Below are positions 8,675 through 17,490 of a stretch of 64,000 bases of DNA, in pieces. Location of the stretch: contig JBCCUL010000001.1 in assembly GCA_039197065.1 (NCBI GenBank), forward strand, positions 62,001-126,000. Reading direction: 5' to 3'. Positions within the stretch are counted from its first letter, which is position 1. Every line of letters starts with the position of its first letter. Origin of the DNA: JANQPX01 sp039197065 (GTDB lineage Bacteria > Pseudomonadota > Alphaproteobacteria > Geminicoccales > Geminicoccaceae). The notes beneath the pieces are model-generated. The model was not told where the DNA came from. It searched no databases and saw nothing but the letters and a program-made list of their open reading frames with translations. The translations under genes and the position numbers were made by a program.

Positions 8675-9187
8675 TCAATGGCGAAGGCTGCGGCTCATGT
8701 CGATGACGTCGAACCCTGTCTCGGTCTCCATGACCCGAAATTCACGGGCAGCGTAGCCATGGCATTCACGCATGATCGTGCAGCGAAGCGGGCGTCGTTT
8801 CGGATCGCAGTCGTCATCGCCATCGTTCAGGAAATCACGGTAGTAGTAGCGAAGATGCACCTCGATGACGCCGTCTTCGGGATCGCTCGCAAAGGCCTCT
8901 GTAACGCCATCGATATATGGTGATATGCAGCGCCCGCCTTCTTCCTTTGCGTGGCGGTGATAATAGTTGCTGACGTCCAGCAGCAGTCCCTGGTGCTCGC
9001 CGATATCCCAGACCCCGCTCTCCCGCCAATATTGCTGACATCCGGTCAGCGCCAACGCCATGAGGGCGACGGCGACAAGTGCCGGGCGTGCGCCGGTGCG
9101 GATAATTCCGGGTATCTGCGTCTCCTCTCGGAGTTGATGTAGGAACGCTCCTAGCAAAAGCCAGCGCGCCGATGCTTTGATCCACAT
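8675..9187 (-). CDS. putative lipoprotein, unknown function
   Basis: The product contains a lipoprotein signal, GARPALVAVALMALALTGC, with lipobox LTGC and the lipidated Cys encoded at 9040-9038. The mature part (about 120 aa) is rich in His, Tyr and Asp, with acidic DGDDDCD and cysteines; I recognise no domain. The start is unclear. ATG9187 puts 25 extra residues before the signal peptide. An AUA at 9115, 6 nt after AGGAG, would give a classical 25-residue lipoprotein leader. The gene is divergent from the GH2 gene. Confidence 0.6.
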   Translation of the reverse strand: MWIKASARWLLLGAFLHQLREETQIPGIIRTGARPALVAVALMALALTGCQQYWRESGVWDIGEHQGLLLDVSNYYHRHAKEEGGRCISPYIDGVTEAFASDPEDGVIEVHLRYYYRDFLNDGDDDCDPKRRPLRCTIMRECHGYAAREFRVMETETGFDVIDMSRSLRH

Positions 9188-9277
9188 CGCTAAAGGGGTA
9201 GAAAACATTTGGCGCCGCCGCCGATCCGGTTGCGCCGACATCAGATGATTGAAGGGATCGAACTGGATGACGATGGC

Positions 9278-11053
9278 ATGACCGAAGCCAGCAATGCGCA
9301 GGAACCGCTGCACAACGAAGCCTATGATCAGCCCTTCAATCTGCAGAACCTCAACCATGGCGGCATGATCTTCGCCCGCAACCGTGAGCGCAAATCGCTG
9401 AACGGCAGCTGGACCTTCACGCTCGATCGCTTCGATACCGGCCTTCGGCAGCATTGGTACCGGGATTGTCATCTGCCGATCGAGGGCCGCATGGCGCCCT
9501 GGGACTATGACGTGCAAAACGGCGAGACCGCGGCGGTGCCGTCCTGCTGGAACGTCTCAAGGCCTGAGTATTTTCATTATGAGGGCACCGCCTGGTACGG
9601 GCGAAACTTTGCTTATGCGCCTGAGCTGGATGATGAGCGGGTGTTCCTGCGCGTAGGGGCTGCTCACTATGACACCAAGGTCTTCCTGAACGGAACGTTC
9701 CTCGGCAATCATTACGGTGGCTCGACGCCGTTTTTTGTCGAGCTTGGCGCGCATCTGCAGGACGACAACTGGCTGTTTCTCGCCGTGAACAATGAGCGCA
9801 GCCTGGATCGCGTGCCGATGCGCCACTGTGACTGGTTCAACTATGGCGGCGTGTTCCGCGAGGTGGATCTGATCAGGCTACCGAAGGTCTTCATCAAGGA
9901 TTTTTTCGTCCATCTGGTGCCCGACGGCACGTTCGAGAACATTCGAGCGTCGATCGAACTCTCCGATCCGATCGATGTCGAGGTCGACGTCGAGATCCCC
10001 GAACTTGGCGTCGATATGCGTCTGCCGGTCCAAGCCGGCCGCGCCGACGTGACGTTTGCGGCAGCGCCTGAACTCTGGAGCCCGGACAACCCCAAACTCT
10101 ATGAGGTTAGCGTCCGACACGCAGTCGGCGACCGACTGACGGATCGGATCGGCTTTCGGGAGATCAAGACCGAGGGACGCGAGGTCGTCTTGAACGGTGA
10201 GCCGATCAGGCTTAGAGGCATCTGCGCCCATGAGGATGATCATGACCGGGGCAGGGTTACCGATGACGAGGACATTCAACGACGTTTTGGTCATGCGAAG
10301 GAGCTTGGCTGCAACTTCATGCGCCTTGCCCACTATCCCCATCACGAGCGCGCTGCGGAGATCGCCGATGAGGTCGGCCTGCTGCTCTGGGAGGAGATCC
10401 CGGTCTACTGGTCGATCGCTTTCGACAACGAGGCGACGTTTAGGGATGCCGATAATCAGCTGCGCGAGCTCATCATCCGTGATCGCAACCGAGCCTCTGT
10501 GATCGCCTGGGGTGTCGGCAACGAAAATGCTGATACCGAGGCAAGGCTCGCCTTCATGCGTCGGCTAACCGGGACGGCGAGGGCCATGGACCCCTCCAGG
10601 CTGGCGGCGGCGGCCTGTCTGGTCAATCAACGGGCAAAGCGCATCGAAGACCGGCTGGCGGCCCATCTCGATTTGGTCGGCATCAACGAATATTACGGCT
10701 GGTACGAGCCGGACTTTGCAGATCTGGCGGCAATCGGTCAGAATTACGACCTGGATCGCCCCTTGATCATCACCGAAACCGGCGCCGATGCGCCCGCAGG
10801 GAGGCGATCGGAAGAAAAGGCGCTATTCTCGGAGGACCAGATGCTCGCTTGCTATGAGCAGCAGTTCGAGACGATCGCCGCCATCGATGCGATCAAAGGA
10901 TTTTGCCCCTGGATTCTCTACGATTTCAGGACCGAGCGGCGCAAGAACAGCTTTCAGAAGGGCTATAATCGAAAAGGGCTGATCGATGCGGACAAGGAAA
11001 CCAGGAAGAGCGCGTTTCATGCGCTGAAGCGCTTTTTTCACGAGGTCTGGTAG
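9278..11053 (+). CDS. glycoside hydrolase family 2 (beta-glucuronidase/beta-galactosidase-like)
   Basis: A 591-aa GH2 enzyme with the sugar-binding, immunoglobulin-like and TIM-barrel domains in that order. The acid/base Glu is in GVGNENAD (about residue 416) and the nucleophile Glu in ITETGAD (about residue 500). The barrel entry motif LRGICAHEDDHDRGRV resembles the RGVNRHE/H-D-G motif of GH2. Length is that of beta-glucuronidases. No signal peptide, so it acts in the cytosol on an imported glycoside. ATG9278 is a guess; ATG9245 is also in frame and neither has a strong ribosome site. It is followed after 8 bp by a 2-hydroxyacid dehydrogenase, suggesting one sugar/uronate operon. Confidence 0.88.
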   Translation: MTEASNAQEPLHNEAYDQPFNLQNLNHGGMIFARNRERKSLNGSWTFTLDRFDTGLRQHWYRDCHLPIEGRMAPWDYDVQNGETAAVPSCWNVSRPEYFHYEGTAWYGRNFAYAPELDDERVFLRVGAAHYDTKVFLNGTFLGNHYGGSTPFFVELGAHLQDDNWLFLAVNNERSLDRVPMRHCDWFNYGGVFREVDLIRLPKVFIKDFFVHLVPDGTFENIRASIELSDPIDVEVDVEIPELGVDMRLPVQAGRADVTFAAAPELWSPDNPKLYEVSVRHAVGDRLTDRIGFREIKTEGREVVLNGEPIRLRGICAHEDDHDRGRVTDDEDIQRRFGHAKELGCNFMRLAHYPHHERAAEIADEVGLLLWEEIPVYWSIAFDNEATFRDADNQLRELIIRDRNRASVIAWGVGNENADTEARLAFMRRLTGTARAMDPSRLAAAACLVNQRAKRIEDRLAAHLDLVGINEYYGWYEPDFADLAAIGQNYDLDRPLIITETGADAPAGRRSEEKALFSEDQMLACYEQQFETIAAIDAIKGFCPWILYDFRTERRKNSFQKGYNRKGLIDADKETRKSAFHALKRFFHEVW

Positions 11054-11061
11054 CAGCGTCT

Positions 11062-12105
11062 ATGCCGAAAATCGTCTATCTCGATGCCTTCCCTGCGGCC
11101 AACGCCCATGACATCCTGGCCGAGCGGCCCGATCTCGAGGTGGTGCAGATCCTGTCCTCCACGGCGCCGGATCAGGCCTTCGATATCCTGAAACATGCCC
11201 ACGCCTATCAGCAGGTTCCGGCGCGCGATGAGGTGCCCGACGCGTTTCGCGCCGACGCTGGCTTCCTCAAGCGTTGCCCGAACCTCTTGATCGTCTCCTC
11301 GAATGGTTCGGGCGTCGACACCATCGACGTCGAGGCCTGCACGGCGGCGGGCGTGCTGGTGGTCAACCAGGCCGGCGGCAATGCCGAAGCGGTCGCCGAG
11401 CATACCATGGCGATGATCCTCTCCCTCCTGAAGCGTATCGGTGAGAGCGACCGCCTGCTTCGGCGTGGCTGGTCAGGCGCGCGCACCGACCTTTTGGGAC
11501 GCAATCTCGAAGGTCGGACGATCGGCATCATCGGCTTCGGCTTCATCGGCAGGCGTGTCGCCAGGATTGCGAAGGATGTCTTCGATTGCCGCGTTCTCGC
11601 CTTCGATCCTTATGTCGATCCCGCTGACATGATCAGCGCCAAGGTCGAGCCTGTCGGTTTTGATCAGCTCTTGGGGGAGGTCGAGATCCTGTCGATCCAT
11701 TGCCCGCTCACCAAGGAGACCGAGGGCATGATCGGGGAGGCCGAGCTAGCGCGCATGGCCGAAGGATCGCTGATCATCTCGACCGCGCGCGGCGGCATCA
11801 TCAATGAGCAGGCCCTGGTCAAGGCGCTTGACGGCGGTGGGATCGCCGGCGCCGGGCTCGATGTCTGGGAGCGCGAGCCGCCGCCTGCCGATCATCCGCT
11901 GCTCGCCTTCGACACGATGATCGCGAGCCCGCATACCGCAGGCGTGACGGCGGACAGCCGAAAGGCCATGGCCCGCTACGCCGCGACCCAGTTGATCGAG
12001 CTTCTGGATGGCCGCCCGCCCGCTCGTCCCGTCAACCCCGAAGTGGCCGATCGCTACCGGGAACGTTTCGCCGACATCCTCGGCTGGCCCGCCGATCCTT
12101 TCTGA
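11062..12105 (+). CDS. D-isomer-specific 2-hydroxyacid dehydrogenase
   Basis: A 347-aa NAD-dependent dehydrogenase of the SerA/phosphoglycerate dehydrogenase-like family. The Rossmann motif is IGFGFIGRRVA, followed by the expected acidic residue in VLAFDPY. Downstream are the catalytic Arg (STARGGI), Glu (LDVWEREPPPADHPL) and His (ASPHTAGVT). It starts 8 bp after the GH2 stop, so co-transcription is likely. Reduction of a 2-keto acid released in glycoside or uronate breakdown would fit, but the substrate is inference. No ACT domain is present, arguing against serine biosynthesis proper. Confidence 0.9.
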   Translation: MPKIVYLDAFPAANAHDILAERPDLEVVQILSSTAPDQAFDILKHAHAYQQVPARDEVPDAFRADAGFLKRCPNLLIVSSNGSGVDTIDVEACTAAGVLVVNQAGGNAEAVAEHTMAMILSLLKRIGESDRLLRRGWSGARTDLLGRNLEGRTIGIIGFGFIGRRVARIAKDVFDCRVLAFDPYVDPADMISAKVEPVGFDQLLGEVEILSIHCPLTKETEGMIGEAELARMAEGSLIISTARGGIINEQALVKALDGGGIAGAGLDVWEREPPPADHPLLAFDTMIASPHTAGVTADSRKAMARYAATQLIELLDGRPPARPVNPEVADRYRERFADILGWPADPF

Positions 12106-12228
12106 ACCTTAAAGTGCCGTTGTCCCTGAGACAGGCGATTGCCGCGTCGGCACGCCATGGGCTCTGATACCGACCGGCCTGCGCATGACTGTTTGTCAGG
12201 CCGTCGATGGGTGATGGGAACCTGGCAT

Positions 12229-12382
12229 CTTAACCTTTCGTTACCCCGCAATGCTAAGCTATTTCATGGTCAATGCGATCCTGGGAATCCGCCCTTGTTA
12301 TTGTAAAGGTGGGGCTGGGCTCGGATTCCCAGGGTCGCATGGACCTGGGAGCCAAGGTGACATCGTGGCGTTAAGGAAACGT
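12229..12382. repeat. nested palindromic element, family 1, copy 1
   Basis: Inner arms 12268-12291 and 12322-12345 (24 nt each, left arm beginning GGTCAATGCGATCC) pair with 2 mismatches around a ~30-nt loop. Outer CTTAACC (12229) and GTTAAGG (12370) form a looser second inverted repeat. It lies in the gap between two genes. The rest of the 12106-12488 gap has no recognisable gene. Confidence 0.85.
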
Positions 12383-12488
12383 CAAAGTCGAGACGCGAGC
12401 GTCGATAAGCCGGCAACGCCTGAACGCGATCGCCGATAGGGAGAGGGCGGGAGATCTCAAAGCGTTCGAATGTCCAGACGGATTGGTC

Positions 12489-13469
12489 TTAGAGAGACGC
12501 CAATCGATAGGCGTCGTCGAACAGGCGAGCGCCATTTGCAAGACGGGTCAGCCAGGGTAGCGGTATGCCGCGTTCGCCGCCAAAGCCGTAACGAGCGCCC
12601 ATGATCGCGCCGAGCGCCATGGACCGCCCGCAGCTGTCGCCGCCGGCCAGGACGTTGGTGCGAATGGCGTTCTCATAGCTCTCGGCATGCTGCGCGATGT
12701 GGAAGACCACCGGCAGGCCCTGCTGCACATGACAAGCGCGGCCGAAATGGCCGGCGATGTCGACGCTTGTCCGATCATCGGAACTCAGGGCTTCGCGCAG
12801 CAGCGGCTGCAGCACGTCTTCTGCGGCATCGGCTTGCGCCGCGAGTATCGTCCCGATGTCCTCGCCCCGAAGCAGGGCGGTGACGACGTTCGCGAGGATC
12901 AAGGCGGCTTTGGTGGCCAGCGGGTTGTCATTGGTGACGCGCACCATCCTGGCAACGTTATCCAGGAGCGAGGCGGCGTTCGGGCCGGCGGCGACGATGG
13001 CCGGCACCACCGAGAATGCCGGCATCTGATCATCGTCGATGCCGGACGCTGCGGGCGTTTTTTCGCCGATCTCCGGACCCAGATTGGCCAGCGTGCCGCG
13101 CGTCGGCCGGTCGACATAACCTTGCCAATCGCCGCCCGGACCGAAGAAGGCGGCATAGCGGCGTTGGTAGTCGGCGATCTCGAGGCGGCCGTTGGAGGCG
13201 ATCAGGGACGTCATCGCCAAAGCGAGGACAGTCCCATATTGGCTGAGCTCGCCTGCCTGTTTGCCCTCATGCGCGAAATAGCCCTTGGCGCCCTCGAAAT
13301 TCTGCTGATCGGCCGCGAGAAAGAGCGGCTCCATGCGTTCGGCAAGGCTGGCGATACGGTCCGGATCGTAGAGCCAGTGCAGGCCCATGGCGGCGGCATC
13401 GGCAACCAGTGCGCCGAGGACCACGCCGGCTCTTGCCTCGATTTCCTCACCAGGCGAACGTTCGGCCAT
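12489..13469 (-). CDS. ADP-ribosylglycohydrolase family protein
   Basis: A 326-aa DraG/ARH-like protein. The N-terminal GVVLGALVADAAAMGLHWLYDPDRI and the C-terminal AGGDSCGRSMALGAIMGARYG are the two ends of the binuclear-metal ADP-ribosyl hydrolase fold. The family removes ADP-ribose from proteins or small molecules, though many bacterial members hydrolyse other substrates. The first metal cluster, usually G-D-x-x-G, reads GALVADAAAMG here, so the usual GD is altered to AD. ATG13469 follows AAGGA by 7 nt; a start five codons upstream is possible. It is divergent from the FMN reductase gene with 83 bp between starts. Confidence 0.8.
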   Translation of the reverse strand: MAERSPGEEIEARAGVVLGALVADAAAMGLHWLYDPDRIASLAERMEPLFLAADQQNFEGAKGYFAHEGKQAGELSQYGTVLALAMTSLIASNGRLEIADYQRRYAAFFGPGGDWQGYVDRPTRGTLANLGPEIGEKTPAASGIDDDQMPAFSVVPAIVAAGPNAASLLDNVARMVRVTNDNPLATKAALILANVVTALLRGEDIGTILAAQADAAEDVLQPLLREALSSDDRTSVDIAGHFGRACHVQQGLPVVFHIAQHAESYENAIRTNVLAGGDSCGRSMALGAIMGARYGFGGERGIPLPWLTRLANGARLFDDAYRLASL

Positions 13470-13552
13470 GGCTCGATCCTTCATCTCATGCTGTTGTCGC
13501 GGACGCTGGTGAACATCATATTGGGAAAAACCCTGACAGGAACAGGAGAACC

Positions 13553-14152
13553 ATGAGCAACGCTCCCAAAATTCTTGCCTTTGCCGGCAGCACGCGTGAG
13601 GCGTCCGTCAACAAAAAGCTGGTTCGCGTGGCGGCTGACGGTGCGCGTGAAGCCGGCGCAGACGTGACGCTTATCGATCTCAGAGACTTCCCCATGCCGC
13701 TCTATGACGGCGATCTCGAGGCAAGCGAAGGCCTGCCGGAGCCCGTGCAAAAGCTGAAAGCCCTGTTCCTGGAGCATCAGGGGCTCCTGATCGCCTCGCC
13801 CGAATATAATGGCGGCATGACCGCTGTTTTGAAGAACACGATCGACTGGGTTTCCCGCGCTGCCGAGGGCGAAGGCGGGCTCGCTGCCTACAAGAACAAG
13901 GTCGCGGGACTGGTCGCCGCCTCGCCTGGCCGGCTCGGCGGCTTGCGCGGTCTGACCCATACCAGGCAAATCCTGACCAATGTCGGCGTTCTGGTCCTGC
14001 CCCAGCAGCATGCGCTCGGCGGTGCTGGTGAAGCGTTCGACGACAATGGTGCGCTTAAGGACAACGGCCAGCAGGCGACCGTCACCGGCATCGGCGCCCG
14101 CCTTGCCCGCACCCTCATTAGCCTTCAGCGCGGCGAGCCGCCGCTGGCGTAA
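13553..14152 (+). CDS. NADPH-dependent FMN reductase family protein
   Basis: A 199-aa flavodoxin-like FMN reductase (SsuE/ChrR/azoreductase-like). FMN phosphate loop AGSTREASVNKKL (about residues 11-23), the SPEYNGGMTAVLKNTIDW motif in the middle, and GGLRGLTHTRQIL near the end are all typical of NADPH:quinone/chromate reductases. ATG13553 is preceded by AGGAG 5 nt upstream, a strong site. It probably reduces quinones or metals and protects from oxidative stress. It is 62 bp ahead of the MoxR ATPase gene on the same strand, but a functional link is not evident. Confidence 0.9.
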   Translation: MSNAPKILAFAGSTREASVNKKLVRVAADGAREAGADVTLIDLRDFPMPLYDGDLEASEGLPEPVQKLKALFLEHQGLLIASPEYNGGMTAVLKNTIDWVSRAAEGEGGLAAYKNKVAGLVAASPGRLGGLRGLTHTRQILTNVGVLVLPQQHALGGAGEAFDDNGALKDNGQQATVTGIGARLARTLISLQRGEPPLA

Positions 14153-14214
14153 CTTTGGGTTTGCGCCCTATGGTGAGGGGGTATGCGTTTTCAATATCGG
14201 ACTAGGGCGGCTCT

Positions 14215-15144
14215 ATGAACGATCAGACCATCAGTGAAACGCCGATCAGCGATGTCGACGGGATGCTGGCTACCTTGGCCCGCGGCAATTATGTGGCGGA
14301 TCGCGCCCTGGCGACGGCCCTTCATCTGTCCTTGAAGCTAGGCCGGCCGCTGTTTCTCGAAGGCGAGGCTGGCGTCGGCAAGACCGAGATCGCCAAGGTG
14401 CTCTCGGAGACGCTGGGTCGAAAGCTGGTGCGTCTGCAGTGCTATGAGGGGCTGGATGTCAGCTCGGCGGTTTACGAGTGGAATTATGCCCGTCAGATGC
14501 TCGAGATCCGGCTTGCCGAGGCTGATGGCAATACCGACCGGGCGGCGCTTGGACGTGATATTTTCACCGATCAATTCTTGATACGACGACCGCTCCTTCA
14601 AGCGTTGGAACCAAGCGAGGGCGGGGCGCCCGTCCTCCTGATCGATGAGCTGGATCGCACCGATGAGCCGTTCGAGGCCTATCTCCTCGAAATCCTCTCG
14701 GACTTCCAGGTGACCATCCCCGAGATCGGCACGGTCAAGGCCGAGGAGCGGCCGATCGTGATCATCACCTCCAATCGCACCCGCGAAATCCATGACGCGC
14801 TCAAGCGCCGCTGTTTCTATCACTGGGTCGACTATCCCAATGCCGAGCGCGAGCTTGCGATCATCGAGGCGCGCCTGCCCGGCACGGCCAGCACGCTAAC
14901 CAGGCAGATCGTCGGTTTTGCGCAAAAGCTGCGGGCCGAGGATCTGTTCAAGGTGCCGGGTGTTGCCGAGACACTGGATTGGACCCAGGCGCTGATGACC
15001 CTCGATCGCCTTGAACTGGACCCGGACACCATTAACGACACGCTGGGCACGCTCCTGAAATATCAGGACGATATTGCCAAGATCCAGGGCAGCGAGGCGG
15101 CGAGGCTGTTGAACGAGGTGAAGTCAGATCTGGCAACACATTGA
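14215..15144 (+). CDS. MoxR-family AAA ATPase (CoxD-like)
   Basis: A 309-aa MoxR/CoxD-type AAA+ ATPase. Walker A is GEAGVGKT (50-57), Walker B LLIDELDR, and sensor 1 ITSNRTRE. Such ATPases pair with VWA proteins to mature metalloenzymes, and CoxD helps insert Cu-S into CO dehydrogenase. Its VWA partner, a CoxE-like protein, follows at 15.5 kb on the same strand. The two are normally adjacent or overlapping but here are separated by about 400 bp of AT-rich sequence. A CoxSLM cluster is 31 kb away in the same orientation. Confidence 0.9.
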   Translation: MNDQTISETPISDVDGMLATLARGNYVADRALATALHLSLKLGRPLFLEGEAGVGKTEIAKVLSETLGRKLVRLQCYEGLDVSSAVYEWNYARQMLEIRLAEADGNTDRAALGRDIFTDQFLIRRPLLQALEPSEGGAPVLLIDELDRTDEPFEAYLLEILSDFQVTIPEIGTVKAEERPIVIITSNRTREIHDALKRRCFYHWVDYPNAERELAIIEARLPGTASTLTRQIVGFAQKLRAEDLFKVPGVAETLDWTQALMTLDRLELDPDTINDTLGTLLKYQDDIAKIQGSEAARLLNEVKSDLATH

Positions 15145-15551
15145 TGTGTATTCAAGGTTGATAATTTGTGTTATTTATTCATCTTTAAGTAGTTTTTCTT
15201 GAGGAGAATTCTGTATGAATGGTTGTGAAGCGCCCCACGAATAACTTGCGATAAACATTTCGCAAGATCTCTCACTCCACGATTTTTTTGGTCGGCCATA
15301 TGTTCTTCCCGCTGGCGATCATATCTTTCGCGTGGGTTTCGACGGTTCCAAGGGGCTTTTTGCTACAGTTCAGTGGAAGAAAACGCACTACAAGGTTAGA
15401 GTTGGTGATCAAGACATCTTGACTCCTTTAGAGACGCCTGAAGTAGCTAGGAGACATGGTATGTCTTTAGAAAATAGAGGAAATTCTGAACAAGATTAGC
15501 GAAGGTAGCTCCCGTCAACCGATCGAACCGGGCCGGTTCGCTGCGAATATC
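15145..15551. other. AT-rich insert between coxD-like and coxE-like genes
   Basis: About 400 bp clearly AT-richer than the genes on either side, with different codon choice. It holds a Shine-Dalgarno (GAGGAG near 15201), a short interrupted ORF (15215-15499) and the non-ATG 5' extension of the CoxE frame. No terminal inverted repeats or transposase are visible. Confidence 0.6.
15215..15499 (+). pseudogene. stop-interrupted small ORF, unknown family
   Basis: ATG15215 has an excellent ribosome site (GAGGAG). It encodes nine residues (MNGCEAPHE), then TAA at 15242-15244, after which the same frame stays open for another 84 codons to TAG at 15497. The downstream frame has protein-like composition (for example YVLPAGDHIFRVGFDGSKG, then THYKVRVGDQDILTPLETPE). 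No ATG, GTG or TTG lies in frame between the TAA and GTG15332. It is best read as a gene broken by one nonsense change, though recoding or a start after the stop cannot be excluded. The family is not recognised. Confidence 0.5.
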
Positions 15552-16712
15552 ATGCATTTCGGGCGCTGTTTGCGTGCGGCAGGTCTGCCGGTCGGTCCGG
15601 GAAAGGTGCTGGAAGCGTTGCGCGCGGTCGAGGCGATCGGGATTGGCGGGCGTGAGGATTTTTACTGGACGCTGCATGCGGTCTTCGTGAACCGGCGCGA
15701 TCAGCGCGAGCTGTTCGACCAGGCTTTTCACATCTTCTGGCGAAAGCCGGACTTGCTTGAAAAGATGATGCAGATGCTGCTCCCGGTGATCGAGCTGGAT
15801 CAGGAGGGAGAGCAGAACGAGGTCAATCGGCGGCTGTCCGAAGCGCTCGGTCCGCAAAAGCAGCCGGGGCAGGGCGAAGCGCCCGAGGATGCCGAAGAGC
15901 CGCCGACCATCGAGCTGGATGCCACGCTCACCTTCTCCGAGCGTGAGATCCTGCAGTCCAAGGACTTCGAGGACATGTCGGCGGAGGAGATCGAGCGCGC
16001 CAAGCGTCTCATTCAGAACATGCGCCTGCCGATCATGGCGGTGCCGACCCGTCGTTTTTCACCGAACCCGCACGGGCCCAAAGTGGATATGAGGGCAACC
16101 CTCAGACGGAGCCTGCGCGGCGGCGGCGCCACCATCGATCTCGCCCGAAAAGTGCGAAAAAAACGTCACCCGCCCCTGGTGATCCTTGCCGATATCTCGG
16201 GCTCGATGGACCGCTATTCGCGCATGCTCGTCCATTTCATGCATGCGATCACCAATGACCGTGACCGTGTCTTCAGCTTCGTGTTCGGCACGCGCCTAAC
16301 CAACATCACCCGCCAGCTTCGCTCGCGCGACGTCGACATCGCGCTCGGCAAGGTCGGCGAGCTGGTCGAGGACTGGTCCGGTGGTACGCGCATCGGCCAT
16401 TGCCTTGATGACTTCAACCGCAATTGGTCCCGCCGCGTGCTCGGCCAGGGCGCCCTCGTCCTCCTGATCACCGACGGCCTGGATCGCGACGCCGGCGACG
16501 GCCTGGACGCCGCCATGGAGCGGTTGCAGAAGAGCTGCCGCCGCCTGATCTGGCTCAACCCGCTGATGCGTTTCGACGGCTATGCACCCAGCGCCAGGGG
16601 CGCGCGCGCGATCATCAAGCATGTCGACGACTTCAGGACGGTGCACAATCTGGCGAGCCTGGAGGATCTGGGGGCGGTATTGGCGGAGAGTGGGCGCCGG
16701 GCTTTGGCTTGA
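15552..16712 (+). CDS. VWA-domain protein, CoxE-like
   Basis: A 386-aa (at least) protein with the CoxE/YehP-type VWA domain at its C-terminus. The MIDAS motif DISGSMDRYSRM begins at residue 214, with the downstream Thr and Asp (GGTRIGHCL, LITDGLDRD). The N-terminal FGRCLRAAGLPVGPGKVLEAL is typical of CoxE partners of MoxR ATPases, and a central acidic stretch separates the two. ATG15552 begins inside the conserved N-terminal motif (frame upstream reads PGRFAANIMHFG). The natural start is probably upstream within the AT-rich insert, where only AUU and CUG codons are available. Partner of the ATPase at 14.2 kb. Confidence 0.85.
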   Translation: MHFGRCLRAAGLPVGPGKVLEALRAVEAIGIGGREDFYWTLHAVFVNRRDQRELFDQAFHIFWRKPDLLEKMMQMLLPVIELDQEGEQNEVNRRLSEALGPQKQPGQGEAPEDAEEPPTIELDATLTFSEREILQSKDFEDMSAEEIERAKRLIQNMRLPIMAVPTRRFSPNPHGPKVDMRATLRRSLRGGGATIDLARKVRKKRHPPLVILADISGSMDRYSRMLVHFMHAITNDRDRVFSFVFGTRLTNITRQLRSRDVDIALGKVGELVEDWSGGTRIGHCLDDFNRNWSRRVLGQGALVLLITDGLDRDAGDGLDAAMERLQKSCRRLIWLNPLMRFDGYAPSARGARAIIKHVDDFRTVHNLASLEDLGAVLAESGRRALA

Positions 16713-16880
16713 TCGCGATATCAGCCAACCGTTCCTTCTGCAACTCGGTCCATTGCAAGAGTGTCAATTTGTGAACGACTTCACAGCAGCCGCTTCACGA
16801 ATTCGCTAATATGAGAAAGCGGAGGATGCGGCCGTCGAACGACGTGCAAGGCAGATTTCGTCGTGCCTCGATGCAACCGA

Positions 16881-16894
16881 TTGATCCGGATTAA
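16881..16894 (+). promoter_or_regulatory. FNR/FixK-like box
   Basis: TTGAT-CCGG-ATTAA matches the FNR/FixK consensus TTGAT-N4-ATCAA with one mismatch, 69 bp upstream of the start codon at 16963. The Crp-type regulator encoded in the window is not itself an obvious FNR. A single short match of this kind can occur by chance. Confidence 0.3.
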
Positions 16895-16962
16895 TATATC
16901 GATGGCCATGATGGCTGGCGTAAGATGGACGAAACCCATTTGGCTGGGCAGGCAACAATCAA

Positions 16963-17466
16963 ATGATCGAAAATCTATCGCATAAGTCGATAATATTAAT
17001 CGGATTGGTAACTGTCGTTCTCATCGCTGCTGGCATGATTGTTTTTGAGCTTGCGACTTCGGATCTCGGTTCTGCTGATTATCTTGAAGACGGTAAATTA
17101 TCCGACGCCCAGAAAGAGTCATTACACGTCATGCTGGACCTACAGAAACTTCTGATGAATTGGTCTATTGCGACTATCGGTGCGGCAGGATTTTTCCTGA
17201 AACTCAATGTTGAGAAAGATGTTCCTCTCAGGCCAATCGATATCATACTATCATTGCTAGTAATAATTATAGCTGTTGTGTCATTGTTCTTTGGTCATCT
17301 GGCGATAGAGAAAAGTTCGGAAATGCTGTATTTGGATCAATTTCCTGTGGGCAATCAGGAAATTCGCACTATTGGAGCGTATCAATATATAACGGGCCTT
17401 GGCGCCATCGCACTGTTTGGCTTTCACGTTTTCCAATTCTTCGCAGCAAGGATGACAAATCGCTGA
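16963..17466 (+). CDS. four-helix inner-membrane protein, unknown function
   Basis: A 167-aa protein not recognised. Hydrophobic segments lie at about residues 9-29, 66-84, 95-112 and 141-160. The first loop is acidic and probably periplasmic. Base composition is AT-richer than most of the window, as is the next gene, suggesting the pair arrived together. It is 24 bp upstream of a lipoprotein gene, so the two probably form an operon encoding an envelope pair. An FNR-like box lies upstream. Confidence 0.7.
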   Translation: MIENLSHKSIILIGLVTVVLIAAGMIVFELATSDLGSADYLEDGKLSDAQKESLHVMLDLQKLLMNWSIATIGAAGFFLKLNVEKDVPLRPIDIILSLLVIIIAVVSLFFGHLAIEKSSEMLYLDQFPVGNQEIRTIGAYQYITGLGAIALFGFHVFQFFAARMTNR

Positions 17467-17490
17467 GCGAAAGTTTGAACGGAGGTTTTG

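Noticed and set aside
14145..14187. Possible further family 2 copy after the FMN reductase gene
   Set aside because: Tail-like GGGTATGCG is present but the core is poor and the spacing (24 nt) fits neither class.
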